64,000 bases of DNA, taken from NCBI GenBank assembly GCA_011947345.1, contig JAAVTG010000075.1:1-64000 (forward strand), read 5' to 3'. The translations under genes and the position numbers were made by a program. Shown piece by piece: positions 61,301 through 64,000 of the stretch. The stretch is from Phytophthora quininea (lineage: Eukaryota; Oomycota; Peronosporomycetes; Peronosporales; Peronosporaceae). Numbering within the stretch: position 1 is the stretch's first letter; every line of letters starts with the position of its first letter. Below the pieces are notes generated by a model. The model ran no database searches. It was not told where the DNA came from and was given only the letters and a program-made list of their open reading frames with translations.

Positions 61301-63723
61301 GCTCTGTGCATGGACATATCTGCGTTAATGAATACAGCGAATGAACAGACTCTGCAGATTTGGCAGAAGCTAACAGGTATCAAAGACGCCATGACAACAC
61401 ATTTGGATCAACGGCAACTTGTGCTAGCGGAAGTGCGAGCGCTCGCCAAGCACACCGAGGCATCTCGAAGTGAAGAATCCATGTCGCTAAACGTTATGAA
61501 TTCCATAGAGATACCACGAGAGGGCAACGGCAAAAGCCTTTTGGAATATCTCGAGGATTTAATTCCCTCTTCATCAATGGATCTGGACTTTAACCAGCTT
61601 ACTCTTGCGCTCACTTCACCTCAGTCGTATAACCCGCTCGCCGATGGAGTTATGGCAATAACACGTTGTATGGACCGATTTGCTCGAGAAATTAAGACAA
61701 CGCTGTCTGCTCTTGAAGCAACGTTTGCGAAGCTATCCCATGATGAAAGCTGTGTTGAACAGCTTCGCTTACATAGACGACGAGTCAATCGCTTCTGCAG
61801 CAATTTAGCACGGCGATCACAAGTTATCACTGAAAATGTTGATCACGAACAAGCAGGAGTAACTGAGGAATGCAGTGCGACACTCTCGATGGAGAAATTT
61901 ATAGCGGATCAACAAACTGCAGCACGCATGGGGGCTCTTATTCCATGTAACATTTGCCAGCCAATTGAGGAAGTTTTCCTCTCGGATTTGCCTCGGTGGG
62001 CTCCAGCTCAATCAAATGCGTGCCCGTACATGACCCACGAACAAGAACTGCTTACCGAGGTGCGTCCATTTTTCCAGCAACTGTGGATGCAGCAGAGCCA
62101 ATTTCAACAAACGTCAAAGACTTTGCTTTGCCAGCGTGTCTCCTACGGCGTTCTGGTTTTCGAAGCCTTAAGGCCGTCAAGTAAGCAAAATCAGCATTGG
62201 AATTCACGTGCGTCCGCATTGTGTGGCGGCATGGACGTACGTGGACCAGCGCTGTTTTATCCGTTCGATTGCCGTGAAAGTAGTAACTGGTACCGTCAAA
62301 TTGTGCACTGTGATGCGCTTTTCATGAAGTTTGCAGCAGGGTCCAAGAAAGCAGAAGACGATGCTACCTTTTCAAAGAGGCTTTCTGCAGTGAGACCAGC
62401 GAAGCAACTTCCCTGGAAAGACTTTGCAATACAGCGCCTACGAGTTTCTCATGCTGTGAAATGCAGTCGCGTATCTGAAGGATCTTTTGTTGGTGTGTTA
62501 AACCAGGATGCGACTGAAATGGAGAAGGAGACGCGTGCTGTGTCTTTAATTTGCGTGGAGTCTAGACAACTGGAAGTTCTTCTAGGCAAGCCGAGTAGCT
62601 ACGCTTTCGTTGGCAACGAAGACATTGTGCATGATATGAAAGCAAAGTTTGCACTAACTCGGACACCATGCGGAGATCGCACAGGAAACACTTCGACAGT
62701 CCTGCAGGTTTCCTTTAGTAATCCGCGAGTGTTGCATAACGTACTTCACAATGTCGATCCTGACGGAAACGATGTGCTCGTTCCTTGCATTGGGTGCGAA
62801 GGCGAGAACGAATTCAAAATGAATGCAGTGCAGGTCGAGATTGACGATATCGATAAGCCACGCCGACTGATTTTCTCTTATCGAGAGCGACACAACTATT
62901 TCATTGATTGCGATTATCACGAGGTTCAATCCTTGCTGTTGCGTCGGAGTCATCTTCAAAAAGTTGACAATAGAGATGCGTCGGCAACGAGAACACTCGG
63001 AGCAAAGTGGACACACCGAGCAATTGCTTTATCGATTCGAGAGTGGAGGAGCTTGGCTGAGGTTGCCTCACAATTTCTGGTATTCCGCCAAAAATGGGAC
63101 GCTTTCGCTGAGTTTGGACGTGTGTCTGCCCGATCCGCTGCAGCAAGGGAGCGCAGTAGCTATGGGTGGCGATTCAGTAATGCTAAACAGTACAGAACAG
63201 AATTCAAGACAGCTACTTGATGGTGTCGTGAAATTCACCAGCAAACCACATCGATCCCGCGCAGGAAAATTGGAGGACCAACAAACGGTGAGCCAGCTTT
63301 TGGCGCGGCGCTTTGAGAAAATCAAGCTGCAATTCGTGTTGCTGCGAGCGATAGAGTGCTAGCAGGAGCATCCGCTTCGGTGTCTGAGTGGGTTAACATG
63401 ACACAGGAAGATTGGAGATCGCAAGAATTGCGTGGATTCTTGTTCTAGATGGGAAAGTGCTGGAAAAACTCGATAGCATTTATGCTGCGGCAACACAGCA
63501 AGCACGCAAATACTTCACTGCAGGCGACGATAGCGGGATTTCGGTACAGTTGAAGGAGATAGGGAAAGCAATGGGGAAAAGGATACACCACCGGTGGAAG
63601 TCGAGTCATTGCATCGCATACGAGCAGTGCGGTGGCGTCGACGAGGCAAAGATGCAACAAAAGCCGCGAAGGGAGAAGAAGCGAAATTCGCAGATGTCGC
63701 TGAGTGGTGGCGTCGATATTTAA
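55365..63723 (+). CDS. Giant IQ-motif protein with AP2-like module and internal beta-rich repeats
   Basis: A chain of overlapping frames on one strand spans 8.36 kb, about 2,780 residues; the ATG 55365 opens MDDETRERAALPLCDPMEAH. Successive frames are 0, 2, 1, 0, 2, 1, 0, 2, each step equal to one lost base (for example the A-run near 57027 in WLEK-NVLTIIVERE); four or five more breaks lie after 63.0 kb. Order: coiled coil (55.65-56.0 kb, VKQRAESARQEAKTQSEAAK), a Ser/Asp-rich linker, an AP2-like unit (57.37-57.53 kb, IVYLGYFETQEEAERAYDEY), an IQ motif (about 58.5 kb, LVIQRWFRGVLGRRKARL), and at least four related beta-rich units (58.70, 59.84, 60.24 and 60.55 kb). I know no function; IQ motifs bind calmodulin. 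The 5' third could be a separate gene. Confidence 0.7.
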
Positions 63724-63781
63724 TTCGTAAACAGGAGAGTAAGGCTGTAGAATAATACTTAGGATGTATCAACCGTAGACG

Positions 63782-64000
63782 TCAATAGTCAGGCGGCACA
63801 GGGTTGTTGCGGTCCTCTCGGCGCCATGGACGCTTCTTGAACACAACGTTCTCCATGAAGTCGCGACAAGTTATTTGTTCACTCTGCGGTGCCTTTGGAT
63901 TTACGCACGCGCAAGGTTTTACTCGGAGGAAGTAAGGCATGGACATTCGCCGCTCAGCTTCGGTGTCCACACAGATTGGTGGCACGCGGTGGAGCGGAGC
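63782..64000 (-). CDS. C-terminal end of an unidentified conserved-looking protein (partial)
   Basis: The minus strand has an open frame entering from the right edge and ending at 63782. It reads VPPICVDTEAERRMSMPYFL, KPCACVNPKAPQSEQITC, and ends KKRPWRREDRNNPVPPDY. The Cys and Pro spacing and the basic tail suggest a genuine protein, possibly organellar, but I cannot name it. It is convergent with the giant gene, 58 bases from its stop. Confidence 0.5.
   Translation of the reverse strand, partial: APLHRVPPICVDTEAERRMSMPYFLRVKPCACVNPKAPQSEQITCRDFMENVVFKKRPWRREDRNNPVPPDY

Overview
The window is nuclear DNA of an oomycete, most likely Phytophthora or a close relative in the Peronosporales. The evidence is a near-match to the oomycete initiator element upstream of an intact gene, GT-AG introns of about 57-71 bases, CryptonF, Merlin, pogo, Copia, Helitron and hAT-like elements, and oomycete-style START-like, SWEET and giant IQ-motif proteins. 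No database search was possible. All family calls rest on motifs read by eye.

Layout. 1-12.9 kb is transposon-rich: a Merlin fragment at the edge, a Ty3/Gypsy relic, a Crypton with TGTGA-rich blocks (3.3-6.5 kb), Gypsy and Copia remnants, a hAT-like pseudogene and a decayed ankyrin-like gene. 13-31 kb is a compact gene island: tRNA-dihydrouridine synthase DUS3, a pogo-derived single-ORF gene with a degraded catalytic triad, an intact macrodomain-SirTM sirtuin fusion, an NSUN2-like protein lacking the catalytic cysteine, a RanBP2 zinc-finger protein, a very large ubiquitin-specific protease and an F-box/LRR protein. 31-39.5 kb holds two START-like genes in inverted orientation around a SWEET sugar transporter, a Fanzor (eukaryotic TnpB-like) ORF, a truncated nitrilase and an IQ-C2-PH protein.

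40.7-55.2 kb is a run of mobile elements: a Helitron with its 3' terminus, a complete Merlin with TIRs and target duplication, a large unclassified DDE transposase, a complete young Copia retrotransposon (LTRs, primer site, target duplication) and a pogo-like element with 25-bp TIRs. 55.4-63.7 kb encodes one giant IQ/AP2-like protein, and a partial gene enters from the right edge.

A recurring technical feature shapes the annotation. Many otherwise good genes are split by single-base frame changes, nearly all looking like one missing base, often in short homopolymers. The giant gene alone steps through frames 0-2-1-0-2-1-0-2. This pattern fits uncorrected sequencing errors better than real decay, so I give gene spans across the breaks and note each break. 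In-frame nonsense codons, lost catalytic residues and internal deletions are treated as biological.

Genes that bear on a common theme: ADP-ribosylation (a putative writer and eraser in one protein), ubiquitin signalling (the protease with UBR box, RanBP2 fingers, MABP repeats and UIM, and the F-box protein) and RNA modification (DUS3 and the NSUN2-like pseudoenzyme). They are neighbours, but nothing in the sequence shows that they act in one pathway.
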